Assembly: GCF_016887965.1 (NCBI RefSeq)
Contig: NZ_JAFDVD010000013.1
Span: 1-64,000, forward strand
Direction: 5' to 3'
From: Phycicoccus sonneratiae
Lineage (GTDB): Bacteria > Actinomycetota > Actinomycetes > Actinomycetales > Dermatophilaceae
Length of the DNA: 64,000 nucleotides
Shown: positions 41,004 through 48,780 of the stretch, piece by piece
Layout: every line of letters starts with the position of its first letter
Numbering within the stretch: position 1 is the stretch's first letter
The notes under the pieces: model-generated
What the model saw: only the letters and a program-made list of their open reading frames with translations
Database searches by the model: none
What the model was told of the DNA's origin: nothing
Program-made: the position numbers and the translations under genes

Positions 41004-43397
41004 GTGATCGAGCTGTCCCGCAAGCAGATCCACATCGACGGCGTGCCCCGAGTCGTCATGGCCGGGGAGGTGCATTACTTCCGCGTCGCGCGCGAGGAGT
41101 GGGAGCAGCGCCTCGACCTCGTCGTCGAGGCCGGGCTGACGGCCGTCGCCTCGTACATCCCGTGGATCTACCACGAGCTGCCGGACGGGACCATCGACGT
41201 CGAGGGTCGCACCCGGCCCGAGCGCGACGTCGCGGCGTTCGTCGACCTGTGTCGTGACCGCGGGCTGCTGTTCATCGCCCGGCCCGGGCCGTTCGTCATG
41301 GCCGAGCTGAAGAACGAGGGCATCCCGCACCGCGTGTACCGCGAGCACCCCGAGGTGGTGCCGACGGGGTGGGACGGGGCGCCGACGACGTCGAGCACCG
41401 TCGACTACCTCGCACCGGCCTTCCTCGAGGAGACCGCCCGCTGGTACGCGGCGATCATGCCGCTGCTGGCCCCGCGGCTGCAGCCGCGCGGAGGGAACGT
41501 CGTCGCCGTCCAGCTCGACAACGAGGTGGGGATGCTCGCCTGGGTCACCAACACGCCCGACCTCACCGACGACCTCGTCGACCACCTCGGACGCTGGGTG
41601 CGCGAACGGTACGCGGGTGCGGGGCCGTTTCCGGTCGAGCCCGGGGGGCCCGGCTGGGCCGAGGTCGTCCGCAGCCCCGAGGAGGCGTGGGCCGGCCCGC
41701 TGCGCCGCGACCTCGGTGAGTTCATGCGGGTGCGCTTCGCCGACTACGTCGCCGCCCTGCGGACCATGGCCGAGGAGCAGGGCATCGTCGACGTCCCGTT
41801 CCTCGTGAACATCCACGGCACCGAGGGTGGCAGCGGCCAGCCGTTCCCGATCGGCATCAGCCAGCTCGTGCGCACGTACTCCGGTGTGCCGGGCATGGTC
41901 TCGGGCAGCGACCACTACATGGGCGAGGCGACGCTCTCGACGATGTCGGACCTCTACGTCATCAACGCGTTCATGGACGCGGTGCACGACGAGGACCAGC
42001 CGCTCACGTCGCTGGAGTTCGAGGCGGGGTCGGGCGACTACGGCGCCGGGGCCGAGATGCAGTACGACCCGTCGACGACCGAGCTGAAGACCCGGCTCTG
42101 CCTCGCGCAGGGCAACCGGCTCGTCAACTACTACCTCTTCGCCGGCGGCATCAACCCGATGCTCGACGAGCGCGTCGACGACGGCAACGAGCGGCTGTCC
42201 TTCACCGGCGAGCGCCACGGCACCGCGGCCCCCGTGGGTCCGGAGGGGCAGCGCGGGTTCGCCTACGAGGCGACCGCGCGGTGCGTGCGGGCGGTGGCGG
42301 CCAACGAGCCGTGGCTCGCGGTGATGGACGAGGAGCACGACGACGTCGAGCTCGGGCTGGTGCTCGACGCCTACGCCACCGAGTACCACCACCCCGGGTC
42401 GGACCTGATGACCGACGCGGTGACCGACCTCGCCGCCCACCGAGGGGCGGGGCAGCGGCGGGCGCTGGTGCGGTCGCTGCTCATGGCGGGGTACCGGTTC
42501 GGGGCGGTGCACCTCGAGGAGCGTTCTCCCCGAGCGGGTTCGGTGCTCGTGCTCGGTGCGGGACGGTACCTGGCGCGGGCCGTGCAGGAGCGCGTGCTGG
42601 CGCACGCGGAGGCCGGGGGAGGGGTGCTGCTCCTCGGGCCGGCGCCGGTGCTCGACCTCGACGGGACGCCGTGCACGGTGCTCGTCGACGCGCTGGGGGT
42701 CGTGCCGGGCGAGGTCGTGCGCGACACCGGGCACTACTACCCGTCGGTCGTGGCGCAGGGCTGGGCCGCGCCGTGGCCGGAGATGCGGGTCGGCTGGCGC
42801 CAGGAGCTGACGCCGTCGCGGGGTGACGCGGTGCTCACCGACGTCTACGGGGCGGTGTGCGGCGTCGACGTGCCGGTGGGGGCGGGGCGCGTGGTGCTGC
42901 TCTCGGCCGAGCTGCCGTCCAGCCGCGAGCTGTTCACCCGCGCCGTCGAGCGGCTGGGGGCGACGCCCGGGGTGTCCACCCGGACGCCGTGGCCCGGGGT
43001 GGTCACGACGACGACCGCGTCGGAGGACGGGCAGCGGGCGCTGCACGTCATCAACCTGTCGGGGGCCGCGATGCCCGTGGAGGTGACGGTGGACGGACAC
43101 CCGCTGACCGACGCGGCCCTACGGGTGCCGGCGCGGTCGGGGTACGTCCTGCCGCTCGGGCTCGACGCGGGTGGAGTGCGGGTCGTCGGGGGGACCGGCG
43201 AGGTGGCCGGGGTGGAGGAGGGCGCGATCCGCTTCCGGCCGCTGCTCGGCGTGGGTGAGGGGCCGGGGTACGTCGACCTGGCTTCCGGGACGCCCGTGCT
43301 GCCGGACGAGGACTACGTCGTGGCGGCCGGGCCGGACGGGTGCGTGCGGGTGACGCCGCTCGACCCCGGTGGGTCACTGGTGTTGCGGCTGGGGTGA
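41004..43397 (+). CDS. GH35 glycoside hydrolase (beta-galactosidase family or beta-1,2-glucan-active)
   Basis: A 797-residue GH35 protein without a signal peptide. The barrel starts with IHIDGVPRVVMAGEVHYFRV; the acid/base Glu is E174 in VQLDNEVGM, and the nucleophile is probably E338 in SLEFEAGSG, matching the usual TEFWxGW region but without the Trp. Beta-rich C-terminal domains follow from about residue 470. GH35 is mostly beta-galactosidases, but I recall a member acting on beta-1,2-glucosidic bonds as a glucosyltransferase, which would fit this operon better. GTG 41004 follows AGGAG. Confidence 0.85.
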   Translation: MIELSRKQIHIDGVPRVVMAGEVHYFRVAREEWEQRLDLVVEAGLTAVASYIPWIYHELPDGTIDVEGRTRPERDVAAFVDLCRDRGLLFIARPGPFVMAELKNEGIPHRVYREHPEVVPTGWDGAPTTSSTVDYLAPAFLEETARWYAAIMPLLAPRLQPRGGNVVAVQLDNEVGMLAWVTNTPDLTDDLVDHLGRWVRERYAGAGPFPVEPGGPGWAEVVRSPEEAWAGPLRRDLGEFMRVRFADYVAALRTMAEEQGIVDVPFLVNIHGTEGGSGQPFPIGISQLVRTYSGVPGMVSGSDHYMGEATLSTMSDLYVINAFMDAVHDEDQPLTSLEFEAGSGDYGAGAEMQYDPSTTELKTRLCLAQGNRLVNYYLFAGGINPMLDERVDDGNERLSFTGERHGTAAPVGPEGQRGFAYEATARCVRAVAANEPWLAVMDEEHDDVELGLVLDAYATEYHHPGSDLMTDAVTDLAAHRGAGQRRALVRSLLMAGYRFGAVHLEERSPRAGSVLVLGAGRYLARAVQERVLAHAEAGGGVLLLGPAPVLDLDGTPCTVLVDALGVVPGEVVRDTGHYYPSVVAQGWAAPWPEMRVGWRQELTPSRGDAVLTDVYGAVCGVDVPVGAGRVVLLSAELPSSRELFTRAVERLGATPGVSTRTPWPGVVTTTTASEDGQRALHVINLSGAAMPVEVTVDGHPLTDAALRVPARSGYVLPLGLDAGGVRVVGGTGEVAGVEEGAIRFRPLLGVGEGPGYVDLASGTPVLPDEDYVVAAGPDGCVRVTPLDPGGSLVLRLG

Positions 43398-43523
43398 GCC
43401 GTCGGGGGGCGGGACGCGGGGGGCGGCCCTCCCGGAGCGACATCGGTGGCACGCCGACCGGAGGCAGCGCCATCGGCGCAGGCCGACCGAGGCCGCGAGG
43501 TGGACGGTGAGGGTTCGCCCGAT

Positions 43524-43607
43524 CCTTGCTCCCCGCAAGGGACCCCTTGCCGCCCGCAAGGGATTCCTTGCACGTGGCAAGGGATCGCTTGCGGGTGGCA
43601 CGGAGTG
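43524..43607. repeat. Array of four 21-bp palindromic repeats
   Basis: Units start at 43524, 43545, 43566 and 43587. The first three each contain CCTTGC-N5-GCAAGG followed by GA and two variable bases; the fourth is degenerate (GCTTGC-N5-GCACGG). The 21-bp period equals two helical turns, so all dyads face the same side. It lies between the convergent GH35 and App1-like genes, which have stops at 43397 and 43673. The spacer bases differ between units (TCCCC, CGCCC, ACGTG, GGGTG), so the arms are conserved and not simply copied. Confidence 0.85.
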
Positions 43608-43672
43608 CGCTCGCACCAGGGTGGGGGGTCGAGCCGGCCGGCGAGCGTCGCCGCGACCCCCGCCGCCGTGGC

Positions 43673-44824
43673 TTAGCGCTCGTCCGGCCCCTCGACGAGG
43701 TAGTCGGGCGGGTCGTCGACGTCGGTGACCACCGTCGACGCGTACTCGCCGAGGGTCCGCGCCCGCGGCGCCTCGTCCCACAGCCCCTGCACCCGCCGAC
43801 GCAGGTCGTACCCGTCCGCGGCGCGCACCACCGGCACCTCGAGCTGCTCGGTGGGCGCCGGGGCGATGTCGTCGGTCGCGACCGGGATGACGTGGCTCAG
43901 CACCTGCTCACCGGCCGACAGCTCGCGGATGGCGATGCCGCGCACCCGGTCTGGCCGCCTCGTCGCGAAGTCTGTGTACAGCCGCGGGTCGTGCTGCCCG
44001 TCGTCGCCCACGAGCAGCCACCGCACGTTCGGCAGCTCGCGCGCCAGCCGGTGCAGCTGCGCCCGCTTGTGCTCCTGCCCCGAGCGGAACCATCCCGTGT
44101 TCGTCGGCCCCCAGTCGGTGAGCAGCATCGGTCCCGCGGGGTACCCGTTGCGCCGGAGGAAGCGGGTCAGCTGCGGCGCGGTGTTCCACGCCCCGGTCGA
44201 CAGGTAGACCACCGGCGCCCCCGGCTGCGACGCCAGCAGCTCGCGGTACATCGTCGCCATCCCCGGCACCGGCCGGCGCGCCCCCTCCGAGCGGAGGAAG
44301 GTGTTCCAGGCCGCGATCATCGGGCGCGGCAGCGAGGTCGAGAGCACCGTGTCGTCGATGTCGCTGATGATCCCGTGCGTCACCTGCGACCCGACGACGA
44401 GCACCGGCACGTCGATGGTCTCCGCGCGCGGCGACGAGAGGTAGACGTGGTGCCACCCCGGGGTCAGGCCGTGCCCGCGGATGACGAGGTCGACGAAGCC
44501 GCCGCGGTCGGTGCGCGTCGTCACGAGCCGCTCGTTGACCCGCACGGTCACCGGCTCCTCCATCGCCGGTGTCGCCACGAAGGCCCGCCAGCCCCGCGTC
44601 TCGAGCTCGACGGCCCGCAGCCGCGCGGCGTACGTGGGCTCCTCGGGCTCGTCCTCCGGCCGGCCCCGCGTGAAGATCACCCGGCCGAACACCCGCAGCT
44701 GGCTGGTGCTGCCGTACCCCGTGGACGGCACAATGCGGGTGACCCAGCCGCGCGAGCGCAGGAGCCCGGCCTTGCGCTCGGTGTAGGCGTCCTCGAGGAG
44801 GGCTGCCGCGTGCGGTCGCGCCAT
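43673..44824 (-). CDS. App1-domain (DUF2183) phosphatase-like protein
   Basis: A 383-residue protein of the App1 phosphatidate-phosphatase-like family, a HAD-type fold. The DxDxT catalytic motif is VTHGIISDIDDTVLSTSL near residues 148-165; VVYLSTGAWNT gives the second HAD motif and LVGDDGQHDPRLY near 280 the acidic metal site. Residues 1-140 form a beta-rich N-terminal domain (GWHHVYLSS). Yeast App1 dephosphorylates phosphatidate; bacterial substrates are not known. ATG 44824 has TAGAGT six bases upstream. Confidence 0.88.
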   Translation of the reverse strand: MARPHAAALLEDAYTERKAGLLRSRGWVTRIVPSTGYGSTSQLRVFGRVIFTRGRPEDEPEEPTYAARLRAVELETRGWRAFVATPAMEEPVTVRVNERLVTTRTDRGGFVDLVIRGHGLTPGWHHVYLSSPRAETIDVPVLVVGSQVTHGIISDIDDTVLSTSLPRPMIAAWNTFLRSEGARRPVPGMATMYRELLASQPGAPVVYLSTGAWNTAPQLTRFLRRNGYPAGPMLLTDWGPTNTGWFRSGQEHKRAQLHRLARELPNVRWLLVGDDGQHDPRLYTDFATRRPDRVRGIAIRELSAGEQVLSHVIPVATDDIAPAPTEQLEVPVVRAADGYDLRRRVQGLWDEAPRARTLGEYASTVVTDVDDPPDYLVEGPDER

Positions 44825-44830
44825 GGACCG

Positions 44831-44836
44831 ACTCTA
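44831..44836 (-). promoter_or_regulatory. -10 box of leaderless App1-like gene
   Basis: TAGAGT on the minus strand, six bases before ATG 44824. Confidence 0.5.
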
Positions 44837-44847
44837 GGACACCGCCC

Positions 44848-45621
44848 TCAGCGCTCCGACAGGTCCGCTCCGGCGGTGCCGCTGAGCACGCCGCGGACCA
44901 CCTGCTCGGCGAGCACCCGCACCTTGACGTTGCGGTCCTGGGAGGTCTTGCGGAGCACCTGGAAGGCGTCGTGCTCGGGGATGCCGCGCAGCGCCATGAT
45001 GACGCCCTTGGCCTGCTCGATGACCGCCCGGCTGGCCATCGCCTGCTCGAGCTGACCGGCCAGCCGGCGCATCCCGTCGAGGGCGGTGACGGCGACGACG
45101 GCGTCCGCGCACCGGGCCGCGGCCACGCGGACGAGGGCGGCGTCGAAGCCGTCGAAGGCGTCCGTGGCCCACGCGTAGAGGTTGAGCGCCCCGACGCACT
45201 CGTCGCCGCTGACGAGCGGCACGGCGAAGAGGCTGCGCATGCCGTCGCGGCGGGAGACCTCGGCGAAGATCGGCCAGCGACCGTCGTCGGTGCACAGGTC
45301 GGGCACCATCTGCTCGCGCCGGGAGCGGGCGGCGTCGAGGCACGGTCCCTCGTCGAGCGCGTACTGCGCGGCGTCGATCTCGAGGGTCTGGACGGTCGTG
45401 TAGGCCGCCGTGTGCGGGCGGTCGTTGCTGAGGATGGTGACGCCCACCTCGTCACAGCCGTCGACGTGCCGACGGACGGCGTGCACGACGCGTTCGAGGT
45501 AGTCGGAGAGCTCCTCCATCGACTCGAGAACACCGGCGAGCTCCTGGCTGAAGCGCTCGAGCAGGACGGCGGCGTCGGTGTCCTCGTCCTCCGGGTGAGG
45601 CAGCGCGAGGGTGTCGGTCAT
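44848..45621 (-). CDS. GAF-ANTAR RNA-binding regulator
   Basis: A 257-residue cytoplasmic regulator. Residues about 20-165 form a GAF sensor domain (VGVTILSNDRPHTAAYT, LDEGPCLDAA, LFAVPLVSGDECVGALNLY); residues about 180-245 form an ANTAR three-helix domain (QLEQAMASRAVIEQAKGVIM, then EHDAFQVLRKTSQDRNVKVR) that binds tandem hairpins in mRNA to cause antitermination. Its targets and ligand are unknown. ATG 45621 follows GAGGATCCC. It is divergent from the kinase pair. Confidence 0.92.
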   Translation of the reverse strand: MTDTLALPHPEDEDTDAAVLLERFSQELAGVLESMEELSDYLERVVHAVRRHVDGCDEVGVTILSNDRPHTAAYTTVQTLEIDAAQYALDEGPCLDAARSRREQMVPDLCTDDGRWPIFAEVSRRDGMRSLFAVPLVSGDECVGALNLYAWATDAFDGFDAALVRVAAARCADAVVAVTALDGMRRLAGQLEQAMASRAVIEQAKGVIMALRGIPEHDAFQVLRKTSQDRNVKVRVLAEQVVRGVLSGTAGADLSER

Positions 45622-45703
45622 GGGATCCTCCGAGGTCACACGGTGTTCGGTGCCGACTGTAGCCCGAGCCCGCGACCTCGTGCCCGGCACGGGTGGTGGG
45701 TGC

Positions 45704-45709
45704 GACGAT
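45704..45709 (+). promoter_or_regulatory. -10-like box of leaderless kinase gene
   Basis: GACGAT, six bases before GTG 45716. Confidence 0.4.
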
Positions 45710-45715
45710 GGGCCG

Positions 45716-46483
45716 GTGCCGCGCCGCTACCGGAAGTCCTCGCCGAGCGCGCCACCGGGCTACTTCCACTGGGAGGCCCGGGGGCTGCGCTGGCTCAGTG
45801 ACGCCGGCGGCGCCCTCGTGGCGGAGGTGCTCGACGTCGGTGAGGACTACCTCGAGCTGCCGCTGCTCGAGGCGGCGCCGCCCACCGCCGCGCACGCCGA
45901 GCAGCTCGGGCGCGGGCTCGCCGCCGTCCACGCCGCCGGAGCCGAGGCCTTCGGCGCCGGGCCCGACGGCTGGGACGGGGACGGATGGCTCGGCCCGGTC
46001 AGCGAGCTCCTGCCGCTGCGCCTCGGGACGTGGGGGACCTGGGGGTCCTTCGCCGCCGAGGCCCGGGTGCGACCGCTGGCCCGCCTCGGCCACGAGCGCG
46101 GGGTCTTCGACGACGAGGGGCTGGCCCTCCTCGAACGGCTCGCCGACACGCTCGCCACGGGGACGCTCGACACCGATGACGGGCCGTCCCGGCTGCACGG
46201 CGACCTGTGGTCCGGCAACGTCGTGTGGACGCGCGACGGGGCGGTGCTCATCGACCCGGCCGCCCACGGTGGGCACCGCGAGGCCGACCTCGCGATGCTC
46301 CTCCTCTTCGGCGCCCCCGAGCTCGACCGGGTGCTCGCCGCGTACGACGAGGCCGCGCCGCTCGCCGACGGCTGGCGCGACCGCGTCCTCCTGCACCAGG
46401 TGCACCCGCTGCTCGTCCACGCCGTGCTCTTCGGCGGGTCCTACGTCCGGCAGGCCCTCGACGCCGCCGCCCGGTACGCCTGA
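45716..46483 (+). CDS. Fructosamine-kinase-like phosphotransferase
   Basis: A 255-residue cytoplasmic kinase of the fructosamine-3-kinase/aminoglycoside phosphotransferase fold. The catalytic loop is SRLHGDLWSGNVVW near residues 161-174 and the metal-binding motif LIDPAAHGGHREADLAML near 181-198, both typical of bacterial fructosamine kinases, which repair glycated amines. The N-terminal lobe is short (APPGYFHWEARGLRWL). GTG 45716 has GACGAT six bases upstream. It is seven bases before the HPr-kinase-like gene. Confidence 0.88.
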   Translation: MPRRYRKSSPSAPPGYFHWEARGLRWLSDAGGALVAEVLDVGEDYLELPLLEAAPPTAAHAEQLGRGLAAVHAAGAEAFGAGPDGWDGDGWLGPVSELLPLRLGTWGTWGSFAAEARVRPLARLGHERGVFDDEGLALLERLADTLATGTLDTDDGPSRLHGDLWSGNVVWTRDGAVLIDPAAHGGHREADLAMLLLFGAPELDRVLAAYDEAAPLADGWRDRVLLHQVHPLLVHAVLFGGSYVRQALDAAARYA

Positions 46484-46490
46484 GGCCGGC

Positions 46491-47672
46491 GTGACGACGC
46501 AGCGGCTCAACGCGTTCGGCGCCGGGTGGGACCTCGACGTCTCCGGGCTCGGGGAGCCGATGGCCGGGCGGCTGCGCACCCTGTGGGCCCGGGCGGCGAG
46601 CGGACCCGAACCGGGCGGCGAGGTGCTGCCGTACGTCGTGGCGCGCGACGGGGACGACGCGCTGTCCGTCGCCGGTGTGCCACACCGGGCGAGCGACGAC
46701 GAGCTGCCCTACCTGCTGTCACGCGCCCTGACGATGGCCTCGATCCGGCGGCGCACCGGTCAGTGCCTCATGCTGCACGCGGCGGGGGTGTGCACCCCGG
46801 ACGGCTCCACGGTCGCGCTCGTCGCGGCCTCGGGCACCGGCAAGACGACCGCCGCCCGGCTCCTCGGGCAGCACCTCGGCTACGTCTCGGACGAGACCGT
46901 CGCGGTCGAGGACGACCTCACCGTCCGGCCCTGGGCCAAGCCGCTGTCGGTGCTCGTCGACCCGCGTGACCCGTTCGACAAGACCGAGTCCGGCCCGGAT
47001 GAGCTGGGCCTGGCCCGCGCTCCTGAACACCTCCGGCTGGGGGCCGTCGTGCTCCTCGCCCGCGACCCCGGGCACGGCGAACCCGTCCTCGAGCCGGTCC
47101 CCCTCGTCGAGGCGCTCGCCGAGGTCGTCCCGCAGACATCGGCGCTGCTGCGCCTCGAGCGGCCGATGGAGTCGGTCGTCGCCGCGCTCACCGCCGGCGG
47201 GGGGCCGTGGCGGCTGCGCTACTCCGAGGTCGCCGACTGCGTCGACCTCGTCGCCGGGCTCGCCGGGGGGTCCGGGGCGTCCCAGCCCGCCATCCGGTGG
47301 ACGACCGAGCGCGGCGGGGAGCCGGCGCTGATCGATGACGACGCGTCGGCCGCGTCGGCCCCACCGATGACGCCGGAGCCCCCGGACGTCGACCTCCCCG
47401 CTGGCGCGCTCGTGCAGCGCACCTCCTTCCAGCACGCCGTGCACGCCGAGGGGGCCTCGTTCGTCGTCCGGGGTCAGGTGCCGGCCGTCCTCCCCGACCT
47501 GGCGTCGACCGTGTGGCGGGCGGCCTCCGAGCCGGTCTCCGTCCGCGACCTCGTCGACGTGGCCGTCGAGCAGCACGGGGCGCACCCCGAGGCCGAGCAG
47601 CTCGTCACCGCGACGGTGACGGCGCTGCTGGCCTCGGGGCACGTGGCGCCGGCCGGGGGCCGGCACCCCTGA
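46491..47672 (+). CDS. HPr-kinase-like P-loop protein with PqqD-like C terminus
   Basis: A 393-residue protein. Near residues 95-125 comes QCLMLHAAGV and the P-loop AASGTGKTTAARLL, followed by GYVSDETVAVEDD with a catalytic-type Asp, the pattern of HPr-kinase-related proteins. Residues about 300-390 (LPAGALVQRTSFQHAVHAEG, then LASTVWRAASEPVSVRDLVD) resemble a PqqD-like winged-helix peptide-binding domain. Such fusions occur in peptide-modifying clusters, but no precursor or modifying enzyme is seen here. GTG 46491 lies seven bases after the upstream stop. The target of phosphorylation is unknown. Confidence 0.7.
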   Translation: MTTQRLNAFGAGWDLDVSGLGEPMAGRLRTLWARAASGPEPGGEVLPYVVARDGDDALSVAGVPHRASDDELPYLLSRALTMASIRRRTGQCLMLHAAGVCTPDGSTVALVAASGTGKTTAARLLGQHLGYVSDETVAVEDDLTVRPWAKPLSVLVDPRDPFDKTESGPDELGLARAPEHLRLGAVVLLARDPGHGEPVLEPVPLVEALAEVVPQTSALLRLERPMESVVAALTAGGGPWRLRYSEVADCVDLVAGLAGGSGASQPAIRWTTERGGEPALIDDDASAASAPPMTPEPPDVDLPAGALVQRTSFQHAVHAEGASFVVRGQVPAVLPDLASTVWRAASEPVSVRDLVDVAVEQHGAHPEAEQLVTATVTALLASGHVAPAGGRHP

Positions 47673-47707
47673 CCGGACCGGGCGCGACAGGGGTGCCCCC
47701 GGTCCGG
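47662..47707. terminator. Two overlapping alternative hairpins at convergent gene ends
   Basis: Stem A: GGCACCCCTG (47662-47671) with CAGGGGTGCC (47688-47697). Stem B: CCGGACCGGG (47673-47682) with CCCGGTCCGG (47698-47707). Both are perfect 10-bp pairs and interleave, so they compete. The site sits over the stop of the HPr-kinase-like gene and 12 bases from the stop of the chaplin-like gene; most likely a bidirectional terminator. Confidence 0.6.
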
Positions 47708-47718
47708 CCGGTCCGGTC

Positions 47719-48696
47719 TCACGCCCGGGACGCCCGCGGGGTCCCGCGTGAGGTGGTGATGAGTGCCGCGCCCGCGAGGAGCAGCGCCAGGGCCAGGGCC
47801 AGGAGGGCCCCCGTCTCGACGCCGGTCTGCGCGAGCTGCGGGGCCGCGGCCTGCGCCGCGACGACGTCGAGGACCGCGCTCGGAGTCACCGAGCCCGCCG
47901 GGACGTCCGTGTCACCGGGGGTGTCGGGCGTGCCGGGGTCACCCGGGGTGCCCGGCGTGCCGGGGTCCTCCGTGCCGGGCGGCGAGCCGGTGCTCGACCC
48001 CTCGGTCGTCGAGTCCCCGACGACGGAGACCGCGTTGCCGCCGACGGTCACCGGCACCGACACCGGCAGACCCACCTGGTTGCCACCGAGGACCGAATCC
48101 TCACCGGTCGTCGACGACGCACCGTCCGTCCCGGACGAGCCCGTCGAGGTCCCGGTCGCGGCACCCTCGCTGTGCGAGTCCCCGACCACGGAGATCGCGT
48201 TGCCGCCGACGGTCACCGGCACCGACACCGGAGCGGTGGCCTGGTTGCCACCCCCGGCCGAGTCCTCACCCGAGGTGCTCCCCACCCCTCCGGAGGAGCC
48301 ACTGCCGGCCGACGAGGCGGCCTTCGAGCCCTCGCTGTCCGAGTCCCCGACGACCGAGACGGCGTTGCCGCCGACGGTCACCGGCACCGACACCGGAGCG
48401 GTGGCCTGGTTGCCACCCCCGGCCGAGTCCTCACCCGAGGTGCTCCCCACCCCTCCGGAGGAGCCACTGCCGGCCGACGACGCGGCCTTCGAGCCCTCGC
48501 TGTGCGAGTCCCCGAGCACCGAGACCGCGTTCCCGGCGGCGGTGACGGGTGCGGTCACCGCGGCGACCACCTGGTTGCCCCCGAGGAGGCCGTCCGAGCC
48601 GGACGTGGTGTCGTCGGCCCACGCGGGGCTGGCGAACAGCACCCCGCCTCCGACGAGGAGGGCCACCTGGAGCCCTCTGCGCATGTAGACGTGCAT
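47719..48696 (-). CDS. Chaplin-like surface protein with four repeats and LAXTG sorting signal
   Basis: A 325-residue exported protein. A signal peptide ends near ASPAWADD (residues 22-29). Four 55-residue repeats follow; each has a chaplin-like core of the form GGNQ-x4-PV-x2-PVT-x2-GNA-[VI]SV-[VL]GDS. Compared with Streptomyces chaplins, the PV-x-V-PV beta core is kept, but the Cys is replaced by Gly or Ala and the NPAFGN ending by DSxSEG. A Pro/Gly/Asp-rich spacer and the sorting signal LAQTG, a hydrophobic segment and a basic tail (class E sortase type) end the protein. ATG 48696 follows AAAGGA. It is probably a wall-anchored, beta-rich surface protein. Confidence 0.85.
   Translation of the reverse strand: MHVYMRRGLQVALLVGGGVLFASPAWADDTTSGSDGLLGGNQVVAAVTAPVTAAGNAVSVLGDSHSEGSKAASSAGSGSSGGVGSTSGEDSAGGGNQATAPVSVPVTVGGNAVSVVGDSDSEGSKAASSAGSGSSGGVGSTSGEDSAGGGNQATAPVSVPVTVGGNAISVVGDSHSEGAATGTSTGSSGTDGASSTTGEDSVLGGNQVGLPVSVPVTVGGNAVSVVGDSTTEGSSTGSPPGTEDPGTPGTPGDPGTPDTPGDTDVPAGSVTPSAVLDVVAAQAAAPQLAQTGVETGALLALALALLLAGAALITTSRGTPRASRA
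48032..48691 (-). repeat. Four 165-bp tandem repeats in the chaplin-like gene
   Basis: The same position in each repeat (GCGTTGCCG or GCGTTCCCG on the plus strand) occurs at 48032, 48197, 48362 and 48527, an exact 165-bp period (55 codons). The units beginning at 48197 and 48362 are nearly identical over their full length, implying recent duplication or gene conversion; the outer ones have diverged. Confidence 0.85.
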
Positions 48697-48780
48697 GATC
48701 GTGCGTCCTTTCCTGGATGTTCCGTGGACCCCCGCAGGGCGGGGTCGAGCCGTGCGCCGTCAGGACGGCGAGGGCGCGGA

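Noticed and set aside
43524-43607. CRISPR array
   Set aside because: The units are 21 bp with internal dyads and 5-base variable centres; there are no 25-40 base spacers and no cas genes.
43524-43607. A short repetitive protein with 7-residue repeats across the palindromes
   Set aside because: A 21-bp period gives 7-residue repeats in every open frame; no frame has a start with a ribosome-binding site and several strands look equally open.
47662-47707. Functional H-type pseudoknot
   Set aside because: There is no linker between the third and fourth arms to span a 10-bp stem, so the two stems should be mutually exclusive.
48032-48691. CRISPR or non-coding tandem repeat
   Set aside because: The 165-bp units are in frame (55 codons) inside a gene with signal peptide and sorting signal.
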